Shown: positions 1 through 8,940 of the stretch, piece by piece | How positions within the stretch are numbered: the first letter of the stretch is position 1 | Layout: the number at the start of each line of letters is the position of its first letter | NCBI GenBank assembly: GCA_900545585.1 | Contig: UQZR01000007.1 | Span: 1 to 64,000 of the forward strand | Length of the DNA stretch: 64,000 bases | Reading direction: 5' to 3' | Source of the DNA: an uncultured Eubacteriales bacterium | GTDB taxonomy: Bacteria > Bacillota > Clostridia > Oscillospirales > Oscillospiraceae | Made by a program: the position numbers and the translations under genes | The notes under the pieces: generated by a model | What the model saw: the letters and a program-made list of their open reading frames with translations, nothing else | Databases searched by the model: none | Told to the model about the DNA's origin: nothing

Positions 1-125
1 GGTATTTCATAAGTCTCTCTTTCTTTGTGTTTACAGAATACCCACTTGTTATCTGTTTTGGATATTATCACTGCAAACTTCAAAAATTCATCTGCGACAT
101 TGTCATAAAATTTTACTTCTACCAT
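1..125 (-). CDS. Nudix hydrolase, N-terminal fragment cut by window edge
   Basis: The reverse strand reads from an ATG at 125 to the window edge, giving about 41 residues. They begin MVEVKFYDNV and include FAVIISK and WVFCKHKERETYEI. This resembles the start of clostridial Nudix hydrolases of the 8-oxo-dGTP diphosphatase type, where the first beta strands precede the Nudix box. The Nudix box itself lies outside the window, so catalytic residues cannot be checked. A GAGGT ribosome site sits about 8 bases before the ATG and an in-frame TGA lies just upstream, which fixes the start. Family members sanitise nucleotide pools or hydrolyse nucleoside diphosphate derivatives; substrate cannot be told. 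Confidence 0.6.
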   Translation of the reverse strand, partial: MVEVKFYDNVADEFLKFAVIISKTDNKWVFCKHKERETYEI

Positions 126-264
126 TCTATCAATACCTCGTCAAATTCCAGTTTGTTGCTCACTTTTCGTATTCAAATTATACCATAAAACTTGTGAACA
201 GTTCTACCGCAACTTTGGACTATATGAGAAAAGTCCGAACAGTTTTCTGCCCGGACTTCCTCGC

Positions 265-462
265 TCAATCATAAATCAATTCCGCTTTCACAATCTCCTC
301 TGCCTGTGCCTTGCAAGCGTTCATCTGCCGCACCCATTCCATTTGATTATCGGCTTTCAGTTGCTCGGTCACGCCGTTTTGCTCTGCCAGTGACCGCACG
401 ATCAGCTCCATGCGGTTTCGTGCCGCTTCGTCAATCTCGGCGCAATACTGTCTTACGTACAC
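265..462 (-). pseudogene. tnpV: TnpV-like transposon protein, C-terminal remnant
   Basis: The 65-residue reverse-strand frame contains NGVTEQLKADNQMEWVRQMN and ends AEEIVKAELIYD. This matches my memory of the C-terminal half of TnpV, a small protein carried by clostridial integrative elements (usual length about 120 residues). The N-terminal half is missing: upstream the frame reaches a TAA within about ten codons, and the only start is a GTG at 462 without a good ribosome site. It is therefore probably the scar of a lost mobile element. A 7-bp hairpin with arms AAGTCCG/CGGACTT lies just downstream at about 233-262. Confidence 0.6.
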
Positions 463-500
463 CCAGCTATGGGGCGGTGATTTTTATTTGATACGGGAGG

Positions 501-647
501 TCAGTCGAGCAGATAGCGCCTCACATGGTCGAGACTTTCCTCTGGAGACTGGTTGCCGGCCGCCTCGTAGATGACAGGCGTATCCACGCCTGCGCCGCGG
601 AATTGGGCGCAGAAATCCTGCGGCATGGGATGCCGATCAAAGAATGA
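501..647 (-). pseudogene. Possible C-terminal gene fragment, family unknown
   Basis: The reverse frame ending in TGA at 501-503 reads a protein-like tail containing HPMPQDFCAQFRGAGVDTPV and ending ESLDHVRRYLLD. No ribosome site or plausible start is visible, and the upstream part overlaps the promoter of the marR gene. It may be the end of a gene whose front was deleted, like the adjacent TnpV remnant. I do not recognise the family. It could also be a chance open frame. Confidence 0.25.
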
Positions 648-665
648 AGGCGATGCAGAGTTTAT

Positions 666-717
666 TGTTGACATTTCAACATTTATGTGATAAGCTCCGT
701 TTGTTGAAACTTCAACA
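666..717 (+). promoter_or_regulatory. Twin palindromic operators over the marR promoter
   Basis: Two 16-bp palindromes with identical arms TGTTGA/TCAACA lie at 666-681 and 702-717, centres 36 bp apart. The first overlaps a TTGACA hexamer (668-673) followed by an A/T-rich -10-like GATAAG (689-694). Paired inverted repeats over the promoter of a MarR gene are the usual arrangement for autorepression. That this MarR binds them is inference. Confidence 0.65.
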
Positions 718-739
718 TTTGCAGGAGTGGAGGACCGTC

Positions 740-1183
740 ATGCAGGAGAGATTTGAGACTTTTACTGTTTTGATCAACAGAATCAGCCGCGACATACGGA
801 AAATCAAAAATCAGGAGATGGCCGCCTATCATCTCAGAAGCATCCATGCGTCCTGCCTGTACTACATTTATTCGTTGGGCAGCGTGACCTCGGCGGAGCT
901 GTGCGAGCATTGCGAGGAGGACAAGGCCACCATTTCCCGCGCGGTGGACTATCTGGAGACCAACGGCTTCCTCCTGCGCGATGCCGGCGCCAAGCGGTAC
1001 AAAAGTCCCCTGCTCCTGACGGAGAAGGGACGGGACACCGGCAAAAGAATTGCGGAGAAGATCGACGGCGTTCTGGAAACGATCAGCCATGCGCTCACGG
1101 AAGAGGAAAGGATCGAGTTCTACCGCAGCCTATCCACCATCAGCAGAAGCCTTGAGGCTATCGTCCAAAACAGCGAAGAATAA
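740..1183 (+). CDS. MarR-family transcriptional regulator
   Basis: 147 residues, the normal size for a MarR repressor. The central region (SVTSAELCEHCEEDKATISR then VDYLETNGFLLRD) is the winged helix-turn-helix, followed by the wing (KRYKSPLLLTEKGR) and a C-terminal dimerisation helix. The ATG at 740 is chosen because GGAGTGGAGG lies 6 bases upstream; an in-frame ATG at 644 would place the coding region across the operators. It is followed 15 bp later by a DegV gene on the same strand, so the two probably form one autoregulated unit. The ligand is not apparent. Confidence 0.85.
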   Translation: MQERFETFTVLINRISRDIRKIKNQEMAAYHLRSIHASCLYYIYSLGSVTSAELCEHCEEDKATISRAVDYLETNGFLLRDAGAKRYKSPLLLTEKGRDTGKRIAEKIDGVLETISHALTEEERIEFYRSLSTISRSLEAIVQNSEE

Positions 1184-1198
1184 GGAGATGTGATGTAA

Positions 1199-2041
1199 TT
1201 GAAAACAAGGATCATTGTTGATTCTACCGCAGATCTGGTCCCCGAGATCAAGGAACGGGTCTATACGGTCCCCCTCACCGTTCACTTCGGGCAGGAGGAA
1301 TACATCGACGGCGTGACCATCGACAACAAAACGTTTTATGAGAAGCTGGTCGAGAGTGATGTGCTGCCCACCACCAGTCAGGCGGCGCCGAACGACTTTA
1401 TCAAAGAGTTTGAAAAGGCAAAGCAGGCGGGAGAGGCCGCCGTTGTCATCACCCTCGCGTCCAGATTCTCCGGCACCTATCAAAGCGCCGTGATCGCGGC
1501 GGAGGATTATGAGAATATCTATGTTGTGGACGGCGCAAGCGCGGCCATGGGCACCGGTATCCTTGTGGAGCTTGCGTTCCGGCTTCTGGACGCGGGAGCC
1601 TCCGCGCAGGAAATCGCGAAGGCTATGGAGACGGAAAAGGAAAAAATCGTCGTTGTGGCACTGGTGGACACCCTCGAATACCTCAAGCGGGGCGGCCGCA
1701 TTTCAAAGACAGCCGCGTTTGCCGGAGGGGTACTGAACATCAAGCCCGTGCTTTCCGTTGTTGACGGGGAGATCCGCGTACTCGGAAAAGCGCGCGGCTC
1801 TAAAATGGGCAACAACCTGCTCGTTCAGGAGATCGACAAGGCGGGCGGCATTGATTTCAGCAAGCCGGTGCTGCTTGGTTACAGCGGACTTTCCGATGCG
1901 CTTCTATTAAAGTACATCGAGGATAGCCGCCACATCTGGGAGGGTAACCTGAAAGAAGTCCGCTACACAACGGTGGGCAGCGTGATCGGGACGCATGCAG
2001 GTCCCGGCGCCGTTGTGGTGGCGTTCTTCAAGAATGACTAA
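1199..2041 (+). CDS. DegV family fatty-acid-binding protein
   Basis: 280 residues, typical DegV/FakB length. The N-terminus IIVDSTADL carries the DxT-type start of the family. ITLASRFSGTYQSA and the EYLKRGGRISK segment are the conserved fatty-acid head-group and loop motifs. Family members bind a fatty acid and present it to FakA kinase for phospholipid synthesis. Start is TTG at 1199 with AAGGAGAT about 9 bases upstream; no ATG fits. It follows marR directly, which suggests control of a lipid-related response by that regulator (inference). Confidence 0.85.
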   Translation: MKTRIIVDSTADLVPEIKERVYTVPLTVHFGQEEYIDGVTIDNKTFYEKLVESDVLPTTSQAAPNDFIKEFEKAKQAGEAAVVITLASRFSGTYQSAVIAAEDYENIYVVDGASAAMGTGILVELAFRLLDAGASAQEIAKAMETEKEKIVVVALVDTLEYLKRGGRISKTAAFAGGVLNIKPVLSVVDGEIRVLGKARGSKMGNNLLVQEIDKAGGIDFSKPVLLGYSGLSDALLLKYIEDSRHIWEGNLKEVRYTTVGSVIGTHAGPGAVVVAFFKND

Positions 2042-2083
2042 AAGCAGGACAGAAGCGATGGAAGAAACTGCCATAAAGGCGGG

Positions 2084-2127
2084 ACTGCGCCGCATCACCG
2101 TTTCATTTGACGGTGATGCGGCGCAGT
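2084..2127. terminator. Long perfect hairpin between convergent genes
   Basis: An 18-bp perfect stem (2084-2101 with 2110-2127) with an 8-base loop separates degV (+) from asnB (-). It has no long T run on either side. Its place between convergent genes suggests a bidirectional terminator or transcript-end stabiliser. The 129 bases from 2128 to the asnB stop show no gene with a start and ribosome site. Confidence 0.55.
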
Positions 2128-2256
2128 TTGGATAGCGAGGGTTGGCGGATCGCCTCGCCCGGCAGGATATGCCCCAGCGGCACCCGCGCGGCGCAGTCAC
2201 GGATCTTCGGGTGCCCGACTGTTTTCCATGGGCGGCTGTGGCGCACCCGCCTGCTG

Positions 2257-3837
2257 TTATTTCCCGCTGTCGCCGTAGTTGGCGAGCACACGCGCGGAGG
2301 GGTCGTTCACATCGCAGCCCTTCCACGCCCTGTTGGGCATCCAGAAATCCGCGACCATCTCGCTCTGACCGGGGTAATACGTCTCGAAAATCTCACGGTA
2401 CAAAAGGGATTCCTTGGTAAAGGGCCGGGCGTGTGCATATGCCTGACGCTTTTCCTCAAATTCGCTGTCGGTGTAGCGATGCTCCGCGTAGTCCTTCAGG
2501 TAATCCACCATGGAATGACCCACCGCATCGGAAAACGCGGCTTTTTCCCGATAGAGGATGTCGTGGGGGAGGTAATCCCCCTCGAAGGCGTGGCGAAGCA
2601 GGTATTTCCCCTTTCCATACTTATTCAGCTTCAACTCCGGGTCAATGCTCATCACGTATTCCACAAAATCCAGATCGCCGAAGGGTACCCGCGCCTCCAG
2701 AGAGTTCACGGAGATGCAGCGGTCAGCCCGCAGCACATCGTACATGTGCAGCTCCCGGATGCGCTTGACCGCCTCTGCCTGGAACTCCGCCGCCGACGGG
2801 GCGAAGTCGGTGTATTTATAGCCGAACAGCTCATCGCTGATCTCGCCGGTCAGCAGCACCCGGATGTCGGTCTGCCGGTGGATCGCCCTGCAAACCAGAT
2901 ACATCCCCATGCTGGCGCGGATGGTGGTGATGTCGTAGGTGCCCAGCAGCGCGATCACCGTCTCCAGCGAGGCGATGACCTCCTCCGGCGTCATATAGAC
3001 CTCCGTGTGTTGGCTGCCGATGTAGTCCGCCACCTCTCTGGCGTACTTCAGATCAATGGCGTCCTCGCTCATGCCGATGGCAAACGTGCGGATCGGCTGG
3101 TCAGAGCATCGCTGCGCCACCGCACACACCAGCGAGGAGTCCAGACCGCCGCTGAGGAGGAAGCCGACCTTGGCGTCGGACACCAGCCGCTTCCGGATGC
3201 CGGCGATGAGCTTCTCGCGGATGGACGCACATACGGTCTCTATGTCGTCCCGACAGACCTCCCTGACGGCGGTGATGTCCCGGTAGCAGACGAATTTTCC
3301 GTCCTTGTAATAGTGTCCCGGCGGGAACGGCATGATCTTTCCGCAGAGCCCCACCAGGTTTTTGGGCTCGCTGGCAAAGACGATGGCGCCGGCGGCGTCA
3401 TAGCCGTAGTAGAGCGGGCGGATGCCGATGGGGTCGCGGGCGGCGATATAGCTTTCCGTGTCTCCATCGTACAGGATCAGCGCAAATTCCGCGTCCAGCA
3501 TCCGAAACATCTCCACACCGTACTCCTTATACAGCGGGAGCAGGATCTCGCAATCGGAGCCGCTCTCGAAGGTGCAGCCCTTCGCCTGCAGCGCCGCCCT
3601 GATCCGTTCGAATCCGTAGATCTCGCCGTTGCAGACCACATAGCTGTGACCCAGCCGGAAGGGCTGCATCCCCTCTGGCTGCAAGCCCATGATGGCGAGC
3701 CGGTGAAAGCCCAGCAGCCCTTTTCCCATGTCCACGATACGGCTGTCGTCGGGGCCGCGGGAGAGGGTTTTGTCAAAGCACTCTTTGAACAGCGCGTGAT
3801 CTGCGTCCTCGGCACAGTAGCCCATGATAGAACACAT
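2257..3837 (-). CDS. asnB: Asparagine synthase, glutamine-hydrolysing
   Basis: 526 residues. The protein starts MCSIMGY, so Cys2 becomes the N-terminal nucleophile of the class II glutaminase domain (about residues 2-200). The synthetase domain follows with the ATP pyrophosphatase loop LLSGGLDSSL near residue 230 and the tail DPSARVLANYGDSGK. It makes asparagine from aspartate, glutamine and ATP. Start ATG at 3837 has GGAGGT 8 bases upstream. It lies 78 bp downstream of glnN on the same strand, so both likely come from the glnN promoter and its leader attenuator, tying amide synthesis to glutamine supply. Confidence 0.93.
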   Translation of the reverse strand: MCSIMGYCAEDADHALFKECFDKTLSRGPDDSRIVDMGKGLLGFHRLAIMGLQPEGMQPFRLGHSYVVCNGEIYGFERIRAALQAKGCTFESGSDCEILLPLYKEYGVEMFRMLDAEFALILYDGDTESYIAARDPIGIRPLYYGYDAAGAIVFASEPKNLVGLCGKIMPFPPGHYYKDGKFVCYRDITAVREVCRDDIETVCASIREKLIAGIRKRLVSDAKVGFLLSGGLDSSLVCAVAQRCSDQPIRTFAIGMSEDAIDLKYAREVADYIGSQHTEVYMTPEEVIASLETVIALLGTYDITTIRASMGMYLVCRAIHRQTDIRVLLTGEISDELFGYKYTDFAPSAAEFQAEAVKRIRELHMYDVLRADRCISVNSLEARVPFGDLDFVEYVMSIDPELKLNKYGKGKYLLRHAFEGDYLPHDILYREKAAFSDAVGHSMVDYLKDYAEHRYTDSEFEEKRQAYAHARPFTKESLLYREIFETYYPGQSEMVADFWMPNRAWKGCDVNDPSARVLANYGDSGK

Positions 3838-3915
3838 CGCATTGACCTCCTAAATAGTATCTGTGTGCAACAGGGCGAGTGCTGCGCCCGCGGTGCCGCC
3901 TCTTTTTTGCTGCGG

Positions 3916-6012
3916 TCACTTGACGCTGAACAGCAGATCACCGTAGGTGGGGAACGGCCACGCGCTCTCCGCCGTCAGCGTTTCCGCTTCGTCTGCGGCG
4001 ACCCGCAGCTCCGTCATACGGGAGAGCATCTCGTCCCGAATGAAATTTGCACCCTCGGTCACATCGCTGAGAGTCTTGAACCTGGCGATCGCGCCGTCCA
4101 GCGCATCGACACGCGTGTCGATGCTTTCAGCCACTGCCGTCAGCTTCTTGACGAGCTTCGCCTCATAGCCGCAGCGGATGTCGGGATCCAGTGCCTGCTT
4201 GCCGGAAGCGTCCCGCGCCACGTCCGCGGCGTAGTGCGCCACGGCGGGCAGGATCTGCTTGCGCGCCATATCGCTCATGGTCTGCGCCTCGATGCACACC
4301 GTTTTGCAGTAGTTTTCCAGCATGATCTCATACCGGGAGCGCAGCTCCGCCTCGGTATAGACTCTCTGGGTCGTCAGCATCTCGATATTCTTCGGCTTCA
4401 AGATCTCCGGGATCGCGTCCGGCGTGGTACGCAGGTTGAGCAGGCCCCGCTTCTCCGTGGCCTCCCGGATCCACGTGTCATCGTAGCCGTTCCCGTTGAA
4501 GATGATCCGCTTGTGCGCCTTGATGGTGCGCTTGATCAGCTCGTGCAGGGCGGCGTTGAAATCCTCCGCCTGCTCCAGCTCATCCGCGTAGAGCTTTAGC
4601 GACTGGGCTACTGCGGCATTGAGCATGATGTTGGCACAGGCGATGGAGTTAGAGGAGCCCAGCATCCGGAACTCGAATTTGTTGCCGGTGAAGGCGAAGG
4701 GAGAGGTGCGGTTGCGGTCCGTGGTATCCCGGATAAAGCGGGGGAGCACATCGACGCCCAGCTTCATCTTCTTCTTTTCCGCGCCGACATAGGCGGAGTC
4801 CGTCTCGATGGCGTCCAGCACGGCGGTCAGCTCATCGCCGAGGAATATGGAGATCACGGCGGGAGGCGCCTCGTTGGCACCCAGCCGGTGGTCGTTTCCG
4901 GCCGTCGCAACGGAGGCTCTCAGCAGCCCCTGATAGTCGTCCACCGCCTGAATGACCGCCGCAAGGAACAGCAGGAACTGGGCGTTTTCGTGGGGAGTCT
5001 CGCCGGGGGAGAGCAGGTTGACGCCGATATCGGTGGAGAGCGACCAGTTATTGTGCTTGCCGCTGCCGTTGACGCCGGCGAAGGGCTTCTCGTGGAGCAG
5101 GCACACCATGCCATGCTTGGCGGCCACCCGCTGCATGATCTCCATGGTCAGCTGGTTCTGGTCGGTGGCGCGGTTGGTGGTGGTATAGATGGGGGCAAGC
5201 TCGTGCTGGGCGGGAGCCACCTCATTGTGCTCCGTCTTGGCGAGGATGCCCAGCTTCCACAGCTCGGTGTTCAGTTCCTCCATAAAGGCGGCGACGCGGG
5301 GCTTGATGGAGCCGAAGTAGTGGTCGTCCAGCTCCTGCCCCTTGGGGGGCTTGGCGCCGAACAGCGTCCTGCCGGTGTAGACCAGATCCCTGCGCTGCTC
5401 GTACAGCGCCTTGTCGATCAGGAAGTATTCCTGCTCCGGACCGACAGAGGGCGTCACGTGCTTGACCTCCTCGCTGCCGAACAGCTTCAGCACCCGGAGA
5501 GCCTGCCGGTTCAGCGCCTCCATGCTGCGAAGGAGGGGCGTTTTCTTATCCAGCGCCTCTCCGCCGTAGGAGCAGAACGCCGTGGGGATGCAGAGCGTTT
5601 TGCCCTTGATGAAAGCGTAGCTGGTGGGATCCCATGCCGTGTAGCCCCGCGCCTCGAAGGTGGCGCGCAGACCGCCGGAGGGGAAGGAGGAGGCATCCGG
5701 CTCGCCGCGGATCAGCTCCTTGCCGGAGAATTCCATGATAACTCTGCCGTCCGGCGCGGGAGTGATAAAGCTGTCGTGCTTCTCCGCCGTGATCCCGGTC
5801 AGGGGCTGGAACCAGTGGGTGAAGTGGGTCGCGCCGTTCTCAACTGCCCAGTCCTTCATGGCGGCGGCCACCGCGTTGGCAACGGAGGGGTCCAGCTTCG
5901 TTCCCTTTTGAATGGTGTGCTTCAGGGAGTGGTATACTTCCCCGGACAGGCGAGCCTTCATCACGCGGCTGTCAAAGACCTTGCTTCCAAATATTTCCGG
6001 TACAGTCGTCAT
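3916..6012 (-). CDS. glnN: Type III glutamine synthetase
   Basis: 698 residues, the size of the large GSIII class found in Bacteroidetes, cyanobacteria and clostridia. The N-terminus ([19 protein letters not shown]), the [12 protein letters not shown] segment, the catalytic core with [16 protein letters not shown] and the ANEAPPAV segment are GSIII hallmarks. It condenses glutamate and ammonia to glutamine with ATP. Start ATG at 6012 with AGGATGA upstream. It is expressed leftward from a consensus promoter at 6104-6132 and through a terminator-containing leader, divergent from the glutamate synthase genes. A second glutamine synthetase of a different class lies at 9681-10892. Confidence 0.95.
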   Translation of the reverse strand: MTTVPEIFGSKVFDSRVMKARLSGEVYHSLKHTIQKGTKLDPSVANAVAAAMKDWAVENGATHFTHWFQPLTGITAEKHDSFITPAPDGRVIMEFSGKELIRGEPDASSFPSGGLRATFEARGYTAWDPTSYAFIKGKTLCIPTAFCSYGGEALDKKTPLLRSMEALNRQALRVLKLFGSEEVKHVTPSVGPEQEYFLIDKALYEQRRDLVYTGRTLFGAKPPKGQELDDHYFGSIKPRVAAFMEELNTELWKLGILAKTEHNEVAPAQHELAPIYTTTNRATDQNQLTMEIMQRVAAKHGMVCLLHEKPFAGVNGSGKHNNWSLSTDIGVNLLSPGETPHENAQFLLFLAAVIQAVDDYQGLLRASVATAGNDHRLGANEAPPAVISIFLGDELTAVLDAIETDSAYVGAEKKKMKLGVDVLPRFIRDTTDRNRTSPFAFTGNKFEFRMLGSSNSIACANIMLNAAVAQSLKLYADELEQAEDFNAALHELIKRTIKAHKRIIFNGNGYDDTWIREATEKRGLLNLRTTPDAIPEILKPKNIEMLTTQRVYTEAELRSRYEIMLENYCKTVCIEAQTMSDMARKQILPAVAHYAADVARDASGKQALDPDIRCGYEAKLVKKLTAVAESIDTRVDALDGAIARFKTLSDVTEGANFIRDEMLSRMTELRVAADEAETLTAESAWPFPTYGDLLFSVK

Positions 6013-6036
6013 AGTGAGTCATCCTTTCAGAAAAAT

Positions 6037-6091
6037 AAAAAAAGAGCCACTGGCGCCACGGCAGGTACTGCCTCCGAGACGCCAATGTCTC
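6037..6091 (-). promoter_or_regulatory. glnN leader attenuator with antiterminator hairpin
   Basis: The leader RNA can form a hairpin of GAGAC and GTCTC arms closing a hexaloop AUUGGC (6076-6091). The same 5' arm region (6080-6091) can instead pair with 6044-6055, a 12-bp stem with one mismatch and one G-U, followed by seven U (6043-6037): an intrinsic terminator. The two folds exclude each other. A hexaloop with A at position 1 and G at 4 is the recognition feature described for ANTAR proteins, and an ANTAR gene lies at 10929-11513. Only one such hairpin is clear, while the described motif has two. Confidence 0.6.
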
Positions 6092-6103
6092 TCAACAACG
6101 CAA

Positions 6104-6132
6104 AATATACATCCCGCCGCCCGGAAAGTCAA
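6104..6132 (-). promoter_or_regulatory. glnN promoter (SigA type)
   Basis: On the reverse strand TTGACT (6132-6127) and TATATT (6109-6104) are separated by exactly 17 bases. Transcription would start just before the leader hairpin at 6091, so the whole attenuator is in the transcript. Confidence 0.75.
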
Positions 6133-6183
6133 CTGTCGATTTGTTGAAAATCGTTTTTTGCAGGGGCGCAAATTTTGGTAAAT

Positions 6184-6286
6184 TATAATCTTGCAAAACG
6201 GCGGCCTTTCTCGTATCTTAAAGGAAGAACGAGGATGTTCTGTGGAAAAAGTGCGCTTTTTCTGCGAACACGCCTCGTTCTTTTTT
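6184..6286 (+). promoter_or_regulatory. -10 box and leader attenuator of the glutamate synthase operon
   Basis: TATAAT lies at 6184-6189; no good -35 is seen, which suggests activator help. The leader contains a strong terminator: arms AGAACGAGG (6226-6234) and CCTCGTTCT (6273-6281), nested TGTTC/GAACA and GAAAAAG/CTTTTTC stems, then TTTTTT to 6286. Upstream, CTCGT-a-TCTT (6210-6219) can pair with AAGAACGAG (6225-6233), which would sequester the 5' arm of the terminator and act as antiterminator. Its loop is purine-rich (AAAGG). Control by the ANTAR protein of this operon is inference. Confidence 0.6.
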
Positions 6287-6306
6287 CTTATTTAGGGGTT
6301 GGTGAT

Positions 6307-7401
6307 ATGAAGAAAATCGAGGGGCAGATCCGGATCCCGTCCGGCTGCGCCATCGCCGCGGTGCTCTCCAGAGAGGGGCGCCTTATGACCGGCGAAACCA
6401 TCATCGAAAGCATGAAGCCCATGCACGACCGCTCCAACGGATTGGGCGGCGGCTTTGCCGCCTACGGGATCTATCCGGAGTATCGGGACTTTTTTGCGCT
6501 GCACCTGTTTCTGGAGGATCGCGCCGCCAGAAAGAACTGCGAGGCCTTTCTGCGGGAGACGATGGAGATCGTCCGCGAGGAGCGTATCCCCACGCGGAAA
6601 ACGCCTGCCATTACGGATGAGCCGCTGATCTGGCGGTTCTTTGTGACGCCGCTTCGCAGCGTGCTGGCCTCCATGCAGATAGACGAGGAGGAGTGCGTGG
6701 CGCGCACCGTCATGGCGATCAACACGCAGATGAAGGGCGTGTACGTTTTTTCCAGCGGGAAGAATATGGGGGTGTTCAAGGCGGTGGGATTCCCGGAGGA
6801 TGTGGGACACTTCTACCGTTTGGAGGACTATGCGGCTTACAGCTGGACGGCGCACGGGAGGTATCCCACCAATACGCCGGGCTGGTGGGGCGGCGCGCAT
6901 CCGTTCGCCCTGCTGGATCGTTCCATCGTCCACAACGGGGAAATATCCTCCTATGACGCCAATCGCCGCTTCATGGAAATGTTTGGCTACCGCTGCACCT
7001 TGCAGACGGATACCGAGGTCATCACCTATATCGCGGATTATCTTCTCCGCAGGCAGGAGCTTTCGCTGGAGGAGCTGTCCGCCGTGATCGCGGCCCCCTT
7101 CTGGTCCACCATCGAGACGAAGGGCGAGGCGGAGCAGACAAAGCTCCGGTATCTCCGCACCGTGTTCTCCAGCCTTCTGGTCACGGGACCCTTTTCCATC
7201 ATTCTGGGCTTTACAGGCGGCTTGATGGCACTGAACGACCGGCTGAAGCTGCGCAGTCTGGTGGTGGCGGAGAAGGATGACAAGGTCCTGATCGCCAGCG
7301 AGGAGGCGGCGATCCGGGCTATGGAGCCGGACGCGGAAAACCTGTTTGCCCCCGCCGGCGGCGAGCCGGTGATCGTTCGGGTGAAGGAGGGACGATACTG
7401 A
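6307..7401 (+). CDS. Glutamate synthase glutaminase subunit (class II amidotransferase)
   Basis: 364 residues. This is the split, archaeal-type arrangement in which the glutaminase domain of glutamate synthase is a separate protein. SGCAIAAVLS places Cys14 as the likely nucleophile after propeptide removal; NGLGGGFAAYGIYPEY, AHGRYPTNTPGWWGGAHPF and VHNGEISSY are the glutamine-binding and oxyanion motifs. It releases ammonia from glutamine for the synthase subunit encoded next. ATG 6307 is chosen over upstream starts because these would lie inside the terminator leader. The stop overlaps the next start (TGATG). Confidence 0.88.
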   Translation: MKKIEGQIRIPSGCAIAAVLSREGRLMTGETIIESMKPMHDRSNGLGGGFAAYGIYPEYRDFFALHLFLEDRAARKNCEAFLRETMEIVREERIPTRKTPAITDEPLIWRFFVTPLRSVLASMQIDEEECVARTVMAINTQMKGVYVFSSGKNMGVFKAVGFPEDVGHFYRLEDYAAYSWTAHGRYPTNTPGWWGGAHPFALLDRSIVHNGEISSYDANRRFMEMFGYRCTLQTDTEVITYIADYLLRRQELSLEELSAVIAAPFWSTIETKGEAEQTKLRYLRTVFSSLLVTGPFSIILGFTGGLMALNDRLKLRSLVVAEKDDKVLIASEEAAIRAMEPDAENLFAPAGGEPVIVRVKEGRY

Positions 7402-8906
7402 TGGGGATCGACTATATCTACCCGCAATTTGAGGTCATCCGCCGCGAGGAACGGTGTACCAACTGCCGTATCTGCGAGAGGCAGTGCGCCAACGGGGTCC
7501 ACCGGTTCGATGCGGAGAGGCAGATCATGGTCAGCGACGAGAGCAAATGCGTCAATTGCCAGCGGTGCGTCTGCTTCTGTCCCACTCATGCGCTGAAGAT
7601 ACAAAAGAGCAGCTGCGCCCTCCGGGAAAACGACAACTGGGACGAGGATACCGTCAAGGAGCTTTACCGGCAGGCGGGGAGCGGCGGCGTGCTGCTGTCC
7701 TCCATGGGGAATCCCCGACATTTTCCGGTCTACTGGGACAAAATACTGATCAACGCCTCGCAGGTGACGAACCCACCCATTGACCCCCTGCGGGAGCCGA
7801 TGGAGACGCGGGTGTTTCTGGGCAGGAAGCCGGAGCGTATGCAGGGAGAGGCGGACGGGCGGCTGAACTGCGACCTGCCGCCGCAGCTCTCGCTGTCCAT
7901 GCCGGTTTTGTTCTCCGCCATGAGCTACGGCTCCATCAGCTACAACGCCCACGCCTGCCTTGCCAGAGCGGCGCAGGAGCTTGGCATCTGCTGCAATACC
8001 GGCGAGGGCGGGCTCCACGAGGATTTTTACGCCTACGGCGAGAACACCATCGTGCAGGTCGCCTCCGGACGGTTCGGCGTACACAAAAGGTATCTGAACG
8101 CCGGCGCCGCCATCGAGATCAAAATGGGGCAGGGCGCAAAGCCCGGTATCGGCGGGCATCTGCCGGGAGCCAAGATCGTCGGCGACATTTCCCGCACCAG
8201 AATGGTGCCGGAGGGGACGGACGCCATCTCACCCGCGCCCCACCATGATATTTACTCCATTGAGGACCTGCGGCAGCTGGTCTATTCCCTGAAGGAGACG
8301 ACGGCTTACCAAAAGCCTGTCATCGTCAAGGTGGCAGCCGTCCACAACATTGCGGCCATCGCCAGCGGTATTGCCCGCAGCGGCGCGGACATCATCGCCA
8401 TCGACGGCTTCCGCGGCGGCACCGGCGCGGCTCCCACCCGCATCCGGGACAACGTGGGCATCCCCATCGAGCTGGCACTGGCTGCGGTGGACCAGCGGCT
8501 GCGGGAGGAGGGGATCCGCAACCATGTGTCCCTGATCGCCGGCGGCAGCATCCGCTCCTCCGCCGATGTGGTCAAGGCCATCGCGCTGGGGGCGGACGCC
8601 TGCTACATCGGCACCGCCGCCCTGCTGGCTTTGGGCTGCCACCTGTGCAGGAGCTGCCAGACCGGGCTTTGTAACTGGGGGATCACTACCCAGAGACCGG
8701 AGCTGGTCAAGCGTCTCAACATTGACGAGGGAAGCCGCCGGCTCGTCAACCTGATGACTGCATGGCGGCACGAGATCAAGGAGATGATGGGCGGCATGGG
8801 CATCAACTCCGTGGAGGCGCTGCGGGGAAACCGCCTGATGCTGCGGGGAATCGGTTTGACCGACAGAGAGCTGAAAATTCTCGGAATTTCTCATGCCGGA
8901 GAATAA
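7401..8906 (+). CDS. Glutamate synthase central/FMN subunit with 4Fe-4S ferredoxin domain
   Basis: 501 residues. Residues 15-60 carry two CxxCxxC-type clusters (CTNCRICERQC and CVNCQRCVCFCP), a 2x4Fe-4S ferredoxin module. The rest is the FMN-binding TIM-barrel synthase domain: SYGSISYNAHACLARAA, NTGEGG, QGAKPGIGGHLPG, DGFRGGTGAAP and CHLCRSCQTGLCNWGI are typical. It transfers ammonia to 2-oxoglutarate, taking electrons through the ferredoxin clusters. It overlaps the glutaminase stop by one base and is followed by the GXGXG subunit, so the three genes form one enzyme. Confidence 0.92.
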   Translation: MGIDYIYPQFEVIRREERCTNCRICERQCANGVHRFDAERQIMVSDESKCVNCQRCVCFCPTHALKIQKSSCALRENDNWDEDTVKELYRQAGSGGVLLSSMGNPRHFPVYWDKILINASQVTNPPIDPLREPMETRVFLGRKPERMQGEADGRLNCDLPPQLSLSMPVLFSAMSYGSISYNAHACLARAAQELGICCNTGEGGLHEDFYAYGENTIVQVASGRFGVHKRYLNAGAAIEIKMGQGAKPGIGGHLPGAKIVGDISRTRMVPEGTDAISPAPHHDIYSIEDLRQLVYSLKETTAYQKPVIVKVAAVHNIAAIASGIARSGADIIAIDGFRGGTGAAPTRIRDNVGIPIELALAAVDQRLREEGIRNHVSLIAGGSIRSSADVVKAIALGADACYIGTAALLALGCHLCRSCQTGLCNWGITTQRPELVKRLNIDEGSRRLVNLMTAWRHEIKEMMGGMGINSVEALRGNRLMLRGIGLTDRELKILGISHAGE

Positions 8907-8940
8907 TTTAGGATAGAAAATCGACGGGAGGCGTGGTATC

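Noticed and set aside
2103..2291. Reverse-strand frame ending in a protein-like tail (KIRDCAARVPLGHILPG...)
   Set aside because: The tail looks plausible, but it overlaps the asnB end, has no start or ribosome site of its own, and ends in the long hairpin. Kept only as a possible relic.
2107..4599. 830-codon open frame on the + strand
   Set aside because: It lies antisense to asnB and glnN, whose domains are clear. Its residues are His/Arg/Ala/Val-rich as expected from a GC-rich antisense frame, and it has no ribosome site.
6044..6073. Second ANTAR-type hexaloop hairpin (GGCAG...CTGCC) in the glnN leader
   Set aside because: The best fold leaves a 3- or 5-base loop, not a hexaloop with A1 and G4.
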